From assembly GCA_900708905.1 (NCBI GenBank), contig CAADRB010000041.1, positions 583,271 through 647,270 on the forward strand: a stretch of 64,000 bases of DNA, read 5' to 3'. Position 1 is the first letter of the stretch; the number at the start of each line of letters is the position of its first letter. The translations under genes and the position numbers were made by a program. The stretch comes from Hymenolepis diminuta. Its lineage: Eukaryota; Platyhelminthes; Cestoda; Cyclophyllidea; Hymenolepididae. Shown here in pieces: positions 26,098 to 38,700 of the stretch. The notes under the pieces were generated by a model, which saw only the letters and a program-made list of their open reading frames with translations, was not told where the DNA came from and did not search any database.

Positions 26098-27730
26098 CAA
26101 GAAGATGTACCAGGTCAACCTCTTTATTATGATCACTATTGGACATAATTCTTTCTTCTGCTCTTCTGCAAATTGTTCTGCTAACCCACCTTTCAATTCG
26201 TTGGGCAATTCTCTTCTCGGATTCATGAAGATTTTTCTCCGGAACTTTTCTCTCCTCCGATCTTCTTTCATCTGTCTCATTACTAGCTCCTATTATAATA
26301 TCAAATTTCAACAATTGGGGGCATTTCGTCCAGGGGGTTAGAGCTGTGATTACCTCACCCATAGTATAATGAACTTGCGTCATACAGGGATAGCATTCTC
26401 TACTGCAATTCTTAGAATGTTCAATAGCTTCAGAGATTGAAAATACAACCAAGTGACAGGCCTCACAAGCATAAGTTTCCATGATTCCAAGGGGTTGAAC
26501 AAACAGTCGTTCATATCTTTCTCTTCTAGGGCAAGGATGAGTTAAGAAACAATCAAATTGCTGATAAATTTCCTCACAATCTCCACATCTAAACCTCTCA
26601 TGACGTGCTGGAATGAATGGATGCTCATCCATCTCTCTAGACCAACGTCTTAGAGCTACTCCCACCAAATCAGACGTATTGATTCGGACAAAGGCAAAGC
26701 TGACCGGGGAACAAGATTTCAAGTGTTCGATACATTCGAAGATATCCACAAAAAGACAAGAACAGTCGCAACAGAGGAGAATTAACTCCAAGTTAAATGG
26801 AGTTAGTTTCTTTCCCGCTACACATGGATGATAAAGAAATTCCATCAAATCTGTCTGCTCAAAACCGCATTCAGGACAGTTGATATTACTTAATGAAATA
26901 CCATCCGTAAAATCAATGGTGTTATCGCTAAGATCGAAACCAGCTCCATTATGCAGATGATAATCAAAATCAAAGCAATGTCTCCCAGTGACAAATTGTT
27001 GACAGGCGATTTCAGCTGTTGTTAAACCGAAATCAATACAGAATGCCCTCTTTGAGTTGCAATAGATAACATGTCTACCATACTCTCTTTCACTTAGAAA
27101 TACAAACTTACAACACATGCATGTTTTCAGTCGTCTAAGTTGAGTAGGGGTAAGTACGATAAATAGACAGCAACTGTGGAGGATAAACTCAATCTTCGAC
27201 TTGAATCTCCTACTGCATTTACAGCAGCGACAGACATAATTATAGTCTGGCTCATGGGGCTGAATTTCGCGTTCAGATCTCCTAGCCCAATTGATGTAGT
27301 AGTCATGGTGTTGACGATAGCTAATAGGAATGACTTCTTCTGGTGTCCACCATTCAGAAATATCACAGCGTTTATGGTCAAAACATCGGTGACTAGCATA
27401 GTCAGTATGGGAATAGAAAACGACTTCGCAAACCCGACAAGCAAAAGCTTGAGTACAACCTAAATGATACTTTGCAGAGTAATACTTTCGCCAACAGCTG
27501 TGATCGATAAAGGACCGGAAGCTGCAGAGAACCAAACTGCATCGAGCACATCGAAAATTCTTAAATTTATAGTCCGGAAGGTCTGAAGATGTGGAGATAA
27601 GTTTGTGTCGAACGTCTTTCAAGACAATAGGGGAAACTTCAGCGAAGGCGATTTCTTTATTCTTGGTGATAGTCTTGTTCGAACCCTTACTCTTTTCTTT
27701 ACTGCCACTGCTTTTACTTTTCGAAGACAT
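26093..27730 (-). CDS. Eight-finger CCHC zinc protein, four internal repeats
   Basis: One uninterrupted frame encodes 545 residues from the ATG at 27730. The frame stays open another 53 codons upstream to an ATG at 27889, but that part is hydrophobic and AT-driven, so I prefer the inner start. Residues 1-25 are a Ser/Lys-rich basic tail. Eight zinc-finger-like units follow, all C-x2-C-x12-H ending in cysteine: C61, C98, C169, C204, C285, C320, C382 and C422 are their first ligands. They alternate between H-x-C (fingers 1, 3, 5, 7) and H-x3-C (4, 6, 8); finger 2 is irregular. Fingers pair at 35-40 residue spacing and pairs recur every 97-116 residues. The C-terminus (about 487-530) is charged and probably helical. 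I recognise no named family. Nucleic-acid or protein binding is inference. It is intronless, unlike its neighbours. Confidence 0.8.
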   Translation of the reverse strand: MSSKSKSSGSKEKSKGSNKTITKNKEIAFAEVSPIVLKDVRHKLISTSSDLPDYKFKNFRCARCSLVLCSFRSFIDHSCWRKYYSAKYHLGCTQAFACRVCEVVFYSHTDYASHRCFDHKRCDISEWWTPEEVIPISYRQHHDYYINWARRSEREIQPHEPDYNYVCRCCKCSRRFKSKIEFILHSCCLFIVLTPTQLRRLKTCMCCKFVFLSEREYGRHVIYCNSKRAFCIDFGLTTAEIACQQFVTGRHCFDFDYHLHNGAGFDLSDNTIDFTDGISLSNINCPECGFEQTDLMEFLYHPCVAGKKLTPFNLELILLCCDCSCLFVDIFECIEHLKSCSPVSFAFVRINTSDLVGVALRRWSREMDEHPFIPARHERFRCGDCEEIYQQFDCFLTHPCPRRERYERLFVQPLGIMETYACEACHLVVFSISEAIEHSKNCSRECYPCMTQVHYTMGEVITALTPWTKCPQLLKFDIIIGASNETDERRSEERKVPEKNLHESEKRIAQRIERWVSRTICRRAEERIMSNSDHNKEVDLVHLLE

Positions 27731-29024
27731 TTTGGCAATCTTGACAATACCACGTGTTTGAAATGTGATGATGAGAAAAAAAATCGATAAATTAAAAAGA
27801 CGTGTAAAATAAATATGCCAATAAGTAGCAAACGTCAAGAAGCGCATCCGACGTTTCCCACAAATCACAGGATGCCAATTCGATTTCAAACAAATAAAAA
27901 ATCTTGTTGATCACATTCCCCCCTTAGAGCAGAAAAAAGCCACCGATAAAAACTTAAACCAAAGTATAGCTAGCCTATCATGTCTAAAAAGTCGGAAAAT
28001 TTTTCGTAAACTACAAAGCCTTATCTATAAGCAATTCGTTTTAAAACAATTAACTACAAAGCTGAGCGGTTTGTAGAAAAATTTTTGTGTGAAAGGAATA
28101 ATCTAAGGAAAATGCCATGGAATCCAATGATTTATTTCTAGGTGGTTCAAAACCTAAGAGCTTAACTTTGATCAGAAGCATATTTAACTATCACAGAAGA
28201 AAGCCGGCGATTAGATTCAACATATAAAATTCAACGCATGTTCTTCCATTTAATTTACGTAGTGAGTGAAGATTCAAGGGCAAACTCCAATTTCCCCTTC
28301 CTCAACTATAAGACCCGAAAGATGCTTTCGCTTGTCCGATTAGAATAAAGTATACAGTTACAGATAAATGAACAACGCATAAGGTCACTTTAAATGTACC
28401 ACTGGGATAACGGTAACGCAACTACATGACACGAAATCTGTGCGAGATATGATGATTTGAATGACCAGCAGCACTGGTGTAAACTTATTAAGAGAGATTT
28501 CAGGAGTTTATCACCCTATAAATTCAGATTTGGATTGATGTTGAGAACCAAAATACACCGTTTTTCAATTATTAGTTTAAGGGATATTTTTCAATTCTCA
28601 AGGAATAAAACAGAATAATTTGAAAACTGACAAAATTTCCCCTTTTACATAATTGAAAGTTCTGCATATGTAAGCATCGCCACCGTTGGTTTCACATTAC
28701 AGATACACAGCTCAGGTTACAAGTATTGGCACAAAAACATGTTCTAGCACTATAAATATATCAGATGTTAAAATAAATAACAGAGGCAGTATGAATTCAT
28801 GCGATCAATAAAATCAAAAGGAAAAAATGAACCGATTCAATAAATGAGTATTTTAAGCTCACGATGTCACAACAAGATACAAAGAATATAATATCGATTT
28901 AGATACATAAATGTCTGACAATCAAGTAAAACATAGCGTCGTGGTCGAACACAGCGAGAGTGTTATTATGCAAACAAGAGTCAGGAGAGAAGAGGAAACT
29001 AGATCGAAACACTACACATGGAAT
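27731..29024. other. Intergenic region upstream of the zinc-finger gene
   Basis: It holds the presumed promoter of the zinc-finger gene and the 3' untranslated sequence of ATP6V0C. I see no gene, RNA or repeat I can name. Confidence 0.5.
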
Positions 29025-29559
29025 CTACTGAGCTGCCATAATAAGAGCAATTATGAGACCATACAGACCCAGGACTTCGGCAAAGATAAGAATGAGAACC
29101 ATAGCAATAAATACTCGTTGTTCTTTACCAATAGCACGTACTCCAGCATCTCCAACAATTCCGATAGCATATCCGGCGCCAAGACCACATAATCCACAGC
29201 TAATGCCCGCACCAAGGTAGTTTAGAGACCTATAAATATACAATTACTTTTTTGATAAATAATAACAACTTTTCCATTGTAGTATCAGTGCCAATTTTAG
29301 AAGAAATAATAACGGAAACAACGAGACCGTAGACAGCAACAATACCAGCCATAATAACTGGAACGAGGGATTTCATCAATAGTTCAGGTCTGCGCAAAGC
29401 CATACATGATATTCCCATGCTAGCCCTTGCGGTGCCAAAAGAAGCACCCAATGCTAAAGATAGCTTAAAAATAACAGTGACATTACCACAAAATATCATA
29501 GAAGCAGAAGCCCCTAGAATTCCAAAAAATGGAACATAGATCGGTCCAGCTGAAGCCAT
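29025..29559 (-). CDS. ATP6V0C: V-type proton ATPase 16-kDa proteolipid subunit c
   Basis: Three exons on the minus strand (29487-29559, 29270-29453, 29025-29229) encode 153 residues; the animal protein is usually about 155. The product is the membrane rotor subunit of the vacuolar proton pump, acidifying endosomes, lysosomes and, in flatworms, excretory or tegumental surfaces. Four membrane helices are evident. The motifs [43 protein letters not shown] and [14 protein letters not shown] match the family; the glutamate in IFAEVLG is the proton-carrying residue. Introns are 33 and 40 bp. The 33-bp intron (29454-29486) is a multiple of three and has no stop, so unspliced RNA stays open and would insert 11 residues in helix 1. 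The second donor is gttgtt, a weak site. The start at 29559 gives MASAGPIY, fitting the family N-terminus. It lies head to head with the gene at 29931, 371 bp away. Confidence 0.95.
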
Positions 29560-29930
29560 GATAGACCAAACGCACACTTTTATATAGACAGCGGTCTAAG
29601 AAATAAAGTAGAAAAATAAAATTATAAAGTTAAAAGCACAAAATATTTAGTAATAAATAATTATAGCACATATTTTGCTATTAAATACCACAAAATTTAT
29701 ATAAACCAAAATAAATTTGATCAAATATATCTTTGATATAAGCATTGTTAATGAAAATTAAATATTATTTACGTCAATATTAGCTGGATAAGCTGTGTAA
29801 TATTATAGATTTTATAAACTGTTTTTCTATATCAATCGTTCATTGCTCATAACTGTGAGGCCTCTATTGCTGTTTGATTCCAGTGTTTCTGGATTGCTGT
29901 TTTTCTTTTTTGACCGCACGTTGATAATAC
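29560..29930. promoter_or_regulatory. Shared divergent promoter region
   Basis: These 371 bp separate the start codons of ATP6V0C (minus) and the Mastermind-like gene (plus), so both promoters must share it unless distant non-coding exons exist. The middle is strongly A/T-rich (about 29620-29800). No TATA box or named factor site can be assigned with confidence. Confidence 0.5.
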
Positions 29931-31099
29931 ATGAAGATGATGGCTCTTGACTTTGACCCATTGTTTCGCCTTAAAAAGCGCTTAGATTCTCTCAAGCGTA
30001 CACATGATGCAGGCGTCGCACGAAGTGCTTTTTTAACAGAAAAGAATTATAATACAAATCGTCAATTAATGGAAAGTTTGATTCATCGCTTACACTCAGT
30101 TGATTCAAAAGCAAAGAGAACCAAACGAGTAATGAATCGTGTTAAACTTTCATCGCCAAAGGTAATTAATTCAATTTCGTTATTATTTGTCTTTTATAGA
30201 AAATGCGTCCACTTACCGGGAAGCCACAAGAGATATTTAATCCAAACTATCCTGATTACGCGGATTTTCATAATAAATTGAATCCTCTGAAGAGAATACA
30301 TCCATCCGAATACTGTGACAATTCAGACTCAAATTTACTGAAAGATTTAAAGGAATTACCTGCTCTTCATCCATCTCAAGTCAGTACCGTTTTACGGAAA
30401 AAAGGGATGGGTTCTGGTAATGCTTCTCAAAAGGGTGAACCAATATTCCCTCCTCCGCCTGATCCCTCATGTTCTTTATCTGCCCGTCCTGTTGTGAGCT
30501 CAGGTACAAAATCCACAAATTCTAGTGCACTACGTATTCGCAAAGGTTCACAGTCTTTCAATCAAGCTGGACCTTCAGTACCATCCACATCTTGTATGAA
30601 CAGCTACACTCAAAATATGCGTCCTGGAATGTCACCTTCATTTGCTGCAGATTCCTACCCCTATGCTGACTTACGCACAAAATACGATCCTGATTTTTAC
30701 CAATCCCAATCGACTTGTTACGACCAGTTAGCCCTACCCGGTTTCTCAAACTACTATGGTTTTAATTATTATGCTCATTCATCTGGTCATGGAAATTGGC
30801 CATCCTTGGGGAAATACGAACAGAGCATGTCCGGACGTCCTACTCAATCAAGTTCGACTTCTCTTTCCCCACCCGACATCACAGCCGGTTATCGAGCCAA
30901 TTATCCTGTCACCACGGGACCTGAAAATCCTCCAGGATTTACCACCAACCTGCCCTTTAATCAATCCTTCCAAAGCGATAATTTTATGCAGAGTATGCAA
31001 TCTTATCCACCTTCTCTTGATTCTCAACAGCCAACTTACGGGATGAATCTTCCCTCGTATTCCTATCCCCCCCCACCTAATACCACCTCGTATATGTAA
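29931..31099 (+). CDS. Probable Mastermind-like Notch coactivator, short form
   Basis: Two exons (29931-30161 and 30200-31099) joined by a 38-bp intron encode 376 residues. Residues 9-68 are basic and helical, with the pattern RLKKRLDSLKR..HD...R, then LMESLIHRLHSVDSKAKRTKR. This resembles the Mastermind N-terminal domain, which has a RLRRRIE...R.H....R start and an L..R....KAKR end and forms a long helix along the Notch intracellular domain and CSL. The rest is disordered and rich in Ser, Pro, Tyr, Asn and Gln, with a PPPP stretch near each end, as in Mastermind transactivation regions. Against the call: it is far shorter than known Mastermind proteins, and the conserved cysteine of the helix is missing. 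Two further in-frame ATGs at 29937 and 29940 could also start translation. If wrong, it is an unrecognised basic, Ser/Pro-rich nuclear protein. Confidence 0.5.
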
Positions 31100-34000
31100 T
31101 TATCTGTCCTCCCTTCTCTCTGACGAAAATCCGCCTTGACTAATTTTTAAATCATCACTATCTTTTTGTTATAAGTAAATTATTCTCTCTTTTTAACGTG
31201 TATATACGTGCCTTGTTCGATCATTATTCAATATACAGGGACGGCTAAGATTGCGTTGCAAATTTTTTTTACGGCAACACGACGATAGTGATCAGGCTTC
31301 ATCAATACTTTCCTGGTCCTTCGTCATTTCTACTGTTCTCTAGCGTGGGAATGTGAGCTACATAGGCGGGGGTGAAGGGTTTGAGGTGGAGTGCTTTTAC
31401 AGACTAGCAGCAGAGGCAGTGCACCGACATACGCACGCGCTAAGGTTCCCACGGTTTGGAAGCAGCTGTGCATAGTCATCATCACTGCCGTACCTGCTGT
31501 TTCTGCAGCTGTCTGTGCTTGTGTATTCATTCACTAATGGCCATCACACCCTTTTGTTTTAGGCTAGTCCTGCTGGCTTTTGTCCGATATGGAATGAATT
31601 GTTTTAACCTACACGAACCTATTTTTTATTCTTTTCACAAAGTAAGGAGGTCTAAATTTTCAATCACATAGATCCCTAAAAACAAACATCTTAAAGCAAT
31701 TAATTGATAGGTATTGTTGAATAATATAATCGATTTACTAATTTTAGATTTAGTTTGCTCGTAATATGTGCATTTTCCGTGGATTAATTTAAATTATATT
31801 CCATCTGAGTAAGAATTTCTGTCTGCATTTGAAGATTGACTGGCAAAATCGTACAGCACCTCTCTGGATAATCGATAGTGATAATCCAACAGATATGCTC
31901 TCGTTACTTTCTTCAAGTATTTTTTGCTTGCTGGTACTGATTTGTGATTTATCACAGTAGCAACCATGCTTTAATTTGAATTCCTTAAAGTTGGTAGCAA
32001 GGTATTCACTTGAGATTTTCTTTTCAGCACGAATTTACAGCTTTTTAAAATTTTCATTAATATGAAAGGATTTTTACACCGGATTCCTTATCCAACCAAT
32101 CAGTGATTGCCATATATTTACCTGTTCTTCCGTTTGGTCACATTCGGCTTGGCGCTAGAAACAGATGCGCTACTGAAGAGAGACCGAATAGTGTGCCAAT
32201 TTGACTCCATTAAAATCCAGTTCTTCGAGTTTAAGAAACATGGGAAAATTCATTAACTTGTCGGATGACCTTCGTGATTTCATTACAAGGTCAACTCCAT
32301 TCCTTAAGTGAATGCAAGTGATGATTACATTTCAAAGAGAAGATATAAAGGATGATGTATCCTCATGAAGTAATTTTCATTCTGACTATTTCGTCACATC
32401 TGCTGTAAGGTTTATGTTGCAATTTGTTTCGGTCAATGATATGTGGTTGTTCAAATATAGAATTTCAAAATTAGTCGACGCCTTGTCAATTCTAGTTTAG
32501 ATTTTACTGACGGCCTTCGAACATATTGAAATAGCAACATTGTAGTTTATTTCCACTTTTTCGGGGATGATGTCAACTACCGTCAGTAATTGTGTAAGGG
32601 AACCACATGCACATAATTTATCGACTGTTGCACTTCTTTCCGTGAGTAGCTTATTGAACACATTGATCATTTTCTAATTATATGTACTCTAGAAATTAAT
32701 TTTCACATCTGTTCCGTAGGTCAAAAATCGAAGTCCGTCTTAGACGCTCCATGCATTTAGTTTTAAAGTGCATTTTTTTCATTTTCTTACTACATCACGT
32801 GGTAACTGAATTGTTATTCATAAAAATCGGCACCCACTACCACCTCGTTTCATTTTCGCAGATGACATGAACGGGAACTTAAATGATTAGCTTGTGTGCA
32901 TCATAATGCAAGGCTAATTACTAGGTGATTTAAAAGAAAGAAAACAATTAATTTCCAGATCCAAAATTTTTCTTTTACATCTTAGAAACCCGGTTAGAAA
33001 ATGCATTCCCATCGAAAAATCTAGATCTACGATACACTCTTTCCAGACACTTTGAGAAATGTTTTAGAGGTATTTAATCGAAATAAGTCTAAATCACCCT
33101 ACACCAAGCATCCCAGGATGATACGAACCCTACCGAGAGCTGGGAATTGGAGAATTCCAGATTTAAATACCAATAAGAATTCAATCAATTTTAACGTGGA
33201 TACTTATGGAAATGGTATTGCTCTCGTGAAGCTATTATTAGTACGATTATTTTAACAAATTTATATTTTCTTTTATTGCGAATGTGAGATAAAATTTTGG
33301 TAAAATATTTGGGAAATCGGATTATTAAGAATAAGATAAGGACTTTCGAATTTTTATTATTTTGGTTAGGAAAGGCAGTAATCTTCAAGTATTCCTTAGT
33401 GCTTTCATATCTTCACATTAGTTAAGGATTTTATTTCTTAGAAATCATTTGTCTTGTGATCGGTTAGGCCATTTTCCCATCATTAATGAAGATTGTTGCA
33501 AATTACATACCTTCAGTATCGACATTTCAGATTCTGTATATGCTAATGAGTGTTTATAGAAAGGCCAGTACCGAAATTTCCCATCTAGGAGTTCTGTAGC
33601 ATTTGTCTGGAATTTTTTAGATCAGTATCTGTTATTATATGAACAAGATATTGGCTGATTTTTAGTATATCTTTTGGTCGTTGAACCAGAGCAACTAAAT
33701 TTCATATTTGTGTGCTCAAATAAAATATTTCAGACTAAAAGGATACATTTAAAAAACGTTTTCTTAGATTGCGATATCGCTCAATCACTTTATGTTCAAC
33801 CTCGGTCTTTTCATTCACATTTTGAAACCTCAAACTAGTGCCATTATACTGTTAGCTCACTTTCCTTAAAGCGAACTTATCGATTGTCTAAGGGACTACA
33901 AGCCTTGGCGAAAATGTGCTATTAATTCCACGGCGAGGAGGTTAAATGAATTAGAGGCCCAATTTCTGGACGAGTAACTGCAGGGCGTCCACTGAAATAC

Positions 34001-35714
34001 CTTAACGCAATCGTGAGAGCGCAAGTGAATGAAATGTGCATTTTAGATGGTTCATAGGGCAGGGAGGATGAGTAATTCAAAGGATTAACAGTCCCTCGCT
34101 CTGATATTCTCTTATGTGGATTAAACCATCCCAATTTCAAGCTATTTAAAAAAACAAAATATAGTTCTTTAATGCTAGATTCCTTAAATTAACAATTAAC
34201 TTACCTTTTCAGAGTGATTATTAACAAATAAGCTATAAAATTGAAACAGTTTAATGGGAAGATTAAATGAATTGCCGACCCTGACAAATTCTGAAAATTC
34301 ATGAGTACGAATTTATAAATTTGATCCTCAAGAATAAATAGAAATTAAATGAAAATAGTTTCGATTTGTGTAAGGCTGAACTCAATGTGGCACCTTCTAC
34401 CACGATAAGGAATGTCAAAGTTTAGAACAAGCATCGTAGGATAAACTTAACAGCCACGTGAACTAAAAAACGGAAGATCAGTGCTTTGATTGATTTTACG
34501 ACTGGAATTTAACGGTTTCTAAAATCGAGTTGTCAGTCTAAGTGGTCTTTAAGACACTGATACGAAGCCGCATCACCACCAAAGAAATACATCACCTCTA
34601 CAATTTGACAATGTCAGAACATGAAATGAACGTCAAGACACTTATGTGCAATGAATATCTGATTAATCAGTAAGTATTCCGTTCTTTGTAGCAGAGAATG
34701 AGGTATAAGAAAGGTCATCCTGTTTCGGCTTGTTGCATCATTGAATAACAGGATTGATTTCTATGATATTCAAAGTGGCCCATTTAACATTTTTTCTCTT
34801 CTTTGTTGGAACCAGCAATACGTTAGTAAGATAACAAAAACAATAGTTTGTCGTTGAAATTGATGATCCAATGACTTAAACAAAATCAATTCCGACAGGT
34901 ACCCATTGAGGAAATAAATGCTATCAAGACACTTGATTCATGTCCGGATAGTTCTTAACTGCTCTATTTATGATCGATCCATCAAGCAAACAGCTCGACT
35001 CTGCGCAACACGATGGATGCTTCTACCTTATGGTGACCTCTCACATTTCCTATCTCATCATTCATTGTTATTGCTGTCTACGAAATCGTCAGCCTCACAC
35101 TCTACTGACCTTTGGAAGAAGCTGTTTTCCTTAGTCTATCTTTTTTTAAATATTCGTGAAAATTCGAAGTCCAGAGCGACGATATTAGGTATAATCTTCT
35201 AAAATGTACTATTCCTAATTATGCTTATCAGGCTCATTAGAATAAACACAATTTATCAGAGAACTTCTTAGTATGCATTTTGTTTTCTATAAATCAAATC
35301 TTAGTAACAGAAATTCGATAGGAAGTCCAACCGAAAAAAACTTCAGTTCACCTGAACATTATTCTTCCGAGTATTTATTTTTCGATTTGCTACGATGGGG
35401 CCTGGAAAAGAAATTTCGTCACAGCTGCACTTATAAACAATCCGGGTATCCAATCATCTTCCGGATATTCTGAATTACTGAAATTCTGTTCCTTTCATAC
35501 GCAGTCTACTATGTCTAAGCAACTCTAGCCATAGTGTTGTCTCAGCAGCTTAGATTGCACTCCGAAATTACATCGAATCAGAAAAGAACGCGAAAATAAG
35601 CTAATATACTAAATACATATTTATTCGTGACAGAGACAACTCTAAATGTACTAAAACGATTCGATATCACGAATACTAAATAAGCTATACAAATGTTGAT
35701 TTTTTAGATCCGAT
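31100..35714. other. Intergenic region, nothing recognised
   Basis: About 4.6 kb between the Mastermind-like stop and the TRAP1 stop. Open frames here (for example at 33052-33255 and 34918-35202) lack splice context or family motifs. GC content rises around 31.3-31.6 kb. I see no gene and no repeat copy. Confidence 0.5.
35620..35625 (-). promoter_or_regulatory. TRAP1 poly(A) signal
   Basis: AATAAA on the minus strand, about 90 bases beyond the TRAP1 stop codon, the expected place for polyadenylation. Confidence 0.6.
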
Positions 35715-38700
35715 TTATTTCAACTGCGATTTCTTATCACTAGCTGTCGTAACTCGTTCTGACAGCAGAGTAAGAAGTTGAGAGCTTCGAGTTACCATGT
35801 CGCGGTTTTCATCCAGCAGACCAGCGTGAGCCATACCAGCATCCAGTAGGTAATCGATAAGCGCAGTGGCAAGAATATTATCCTGCACTTGATTTGGTCC
35901 TTCGGAAGTGACAAGTTGGAAGAGGTAGCGAATGAGTTGGTGACCGGGATTCAACTCCAAGATGGGTTGCATTACGAGGTACTTCTCGGTAGATGGACGA
36001 CCCATCAGGGAGGTGCGGAGCAAGTGACGCATAGCACCAGCTTCAGCAACTTGAACACAACAGGGGTGCTGTGCCAAGCGTTGGGTTACCTATAATGAGC
36101 AGAACGTTGAATAGCTCAAGGAGTCATTGAATATGAGTCGCATGTTCCGACTTTTAACGGAGGTCAGGACGAGCATAAACCATAAGCTTCAAATATTCGA
36201 ATGAAATTTGCATTTATTTAAGGAGTTTTTGCCTACGCAAATGTTGATCATTAATCTATATAAAATTAAGGGAAAGCGTTAAGGTGTAATGCTTTTCTAT
36301 CATGAAAAATTATATTCGATAGAATACACTTAGCAAAAATAGGAATTGATGACCACCATCATTTAAAGTATGAGAACCCTAACGGTGAGATATGCTAGGT
36401 CTTCGGTTTTTGCTTGGATCATTTCAAAAGGAACTTTTATATTGATACAGACACGTGTTAATTGTTAGTGGTACCTATTAGGACGGTGGCCATAGCGTTA
36501 GAGATAATATGGCAATCAATACCACTATAATTCACTCCTTTAACATACCTTCTCCATTTCCCTAACCTTCGCCTACAAGCCTCCAACTTATGTTCTATGA
36601 ATTTCACCCAGTGCTCAAAGAAGGCAATTTATGTAGTCTCTAAAATTAATCAGCCAAATAGGAGGTCCCACAAACTGAATTGATATATTCTACTGAGTAT
36701 TTCTCTCCTAACTATAGATGCAGGATGGACTTTAAACAACTTAGGCTTAAACAGAAAATGAAAATCTGTAGGATGCAAAACCGTTATAAAAATGTCGAAC
36801 AATAGGGATTGAGAGTAGGTTTTCCCTATTGGTAACATTAGTGAAAAATGATTCGCTGTTAATTTATGTCTTCTCTTAGATTATTCAAGTGAGAATAGCT
36901 AAATAATATCAGTGTATAAGTACAAAAGGAATGAATTTATGCCACAACAAATGTTATAAAGGTAGTTTTAACGCTAATAAACAATCATCAACCCTGGAAA
37001 TTAACTTCTTCGGGCCTTAACAACAAGTTGTGTTGGAGATATGCTTAGAAAAATGTTCAGATCTCAGAAATCTCTAGCAGTCAATCTGCATATAGAAACA
37101 CCGCTGACCGTGATTAAGCGACAACGTTCGATGAATACGTACATGTATGCATTCATTAAAATTTAAGTTACTAAAGGGGCAGATTAGTGGCCACCCCCGT
37201 ACTGTTCTATCTTTATAAGAAACTTTGTCAGTCTTCTCAATATGCATGACGCAAAAATATTATTTTATCACTATTACATTGAGAAAATATCATCCTTAAA
37301 GGTCTCAATAAATTGAATAGAGGTAAAAATAAAATTGCACTATTACCCTTGTCTTAGCCACAAACAGAGCATGAATAATACAACACAAGGATACTCGCCA
37401 CTTAATCCAGATAAATTTTTTTGGCAAGCACCTGTTTAAGACAAAGTGAGAAAGAAAATAGTTAGAGCGGATAGCAATAATAGTAAAAGTATTAGTGCAA
37501 GAATGACATTTTGTCATCCCTGTGTATATTTTTACATTTTATCATGCTTATAATTGCACGTCAAAAATTAATGGAATTAAACTTTATAAAGAAAATTTTT
37601 ATAAAATTTCTACAAACACATAGTCTTATTCGGGAGAAAAATCAATCGCTAACCTTCACTTTCTTGACCTTTTGACCCAGAATTTTCTCAGCCCATTCAG
37701 AGAGTTTGTTGGCCTGATCTTGAGTAAGACATTCACCTTCCGATTTCTCAACAGTATCAGTGTCTGAAGTATCATCTGCAAGATACTTTTCAAGAGAACA
37801 GAAATTCTTTCGATCGTACTGGCCCATATTCATCAACACCAATTCATCATAGGGTTCATACAGGAAAAGAACCTACAAAAAAGAAGGCGAACATGAAAAT
37901 ATCCAGTAAAATAGACATCTGTATAGGTCATTAACTTAAAACAAACCTCAGTATCATCATGCTTCTTCTTCAGAGCCTCAAAATAAGGCGACTTTTCAGC
38001 AAGTTCTCGATTAGGAGCAGACAAAAAGTAGATATTTCTTTCACCGGCCCGCATTCTTGAAGCATACTCATCGAAACTAGTGGTTTGACCTTCGGGGAAT
38101 TTAGAACTTTCAAAGCGCAGTAGTTTCGCAATTTCCTCCCGAGTAGATTGATCAGGTTCAGTCACAATACCTTCTTTCAAGTAGAGACCATAGTCACTCA
38201 AGAAAACGGAGAAGTCAGCGAAGTTGCGTTTGGCCTCATTCTATAAAATGAATCGAAATAAACTAATGCTACTTATGTCATTATAAGTAGAATTGAGTAG
38301 AAAAGAGAGATTACTTACCTCGAGATAGCGAAGGACTCGAGATGTAAGAATATGATTAATCTTCCTTATTAAACCATGATCTTGAAGCAATTCACGACTC
38401 AAATTAAGTGGAATATCCTCGCTATCCACAATTCCACGAACAAAACGCAACCATCTTGGTAGGAGTCGATTAGCCTTGCTCATAATGAGGATCTAAGAAA
38501 ATTTTAGTTTACGAAAAACATTCACCTCACCTTTCGACTGTAAAGAGATAGTCCGATATCACTCTCCCTAGCCATGTCAAATATACTAGGTTTATTTGCT
38601 GGGATGAATAGGAGGGCGCGAATATTTATGGGAGAGTCAGTATTGAACGTGATTCTATATCTTGGGTGATCGTATTTGTTACCCGAGATAAATTGGAAGA

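Noticed and set aside
27127..27831. Several opposite-strand and other-frame open frames inside the zinc-finger gene
   Set aside because: Shadows of the long coding frame; no independent motif.
27731..27889. Upstream extension of the zinc-finger frame by 53 codons
   Set aside because: The extension is hydrophobic and AT-driven; the Ser/Lys-rich start at 27730 resembles a natural N-terminus. Not excluded.
28911..29192. 93-codon plus-strand frame over the last ATP6V0C exon
   Set aside because: Antisense shadow of a conserved exon.
31330..31530. GC-richer minus-strand frame downstream of the Mastermind-like gene
   Set aside because: Low-complexity Thr/Ala/Met composition, no motif and no splice context.
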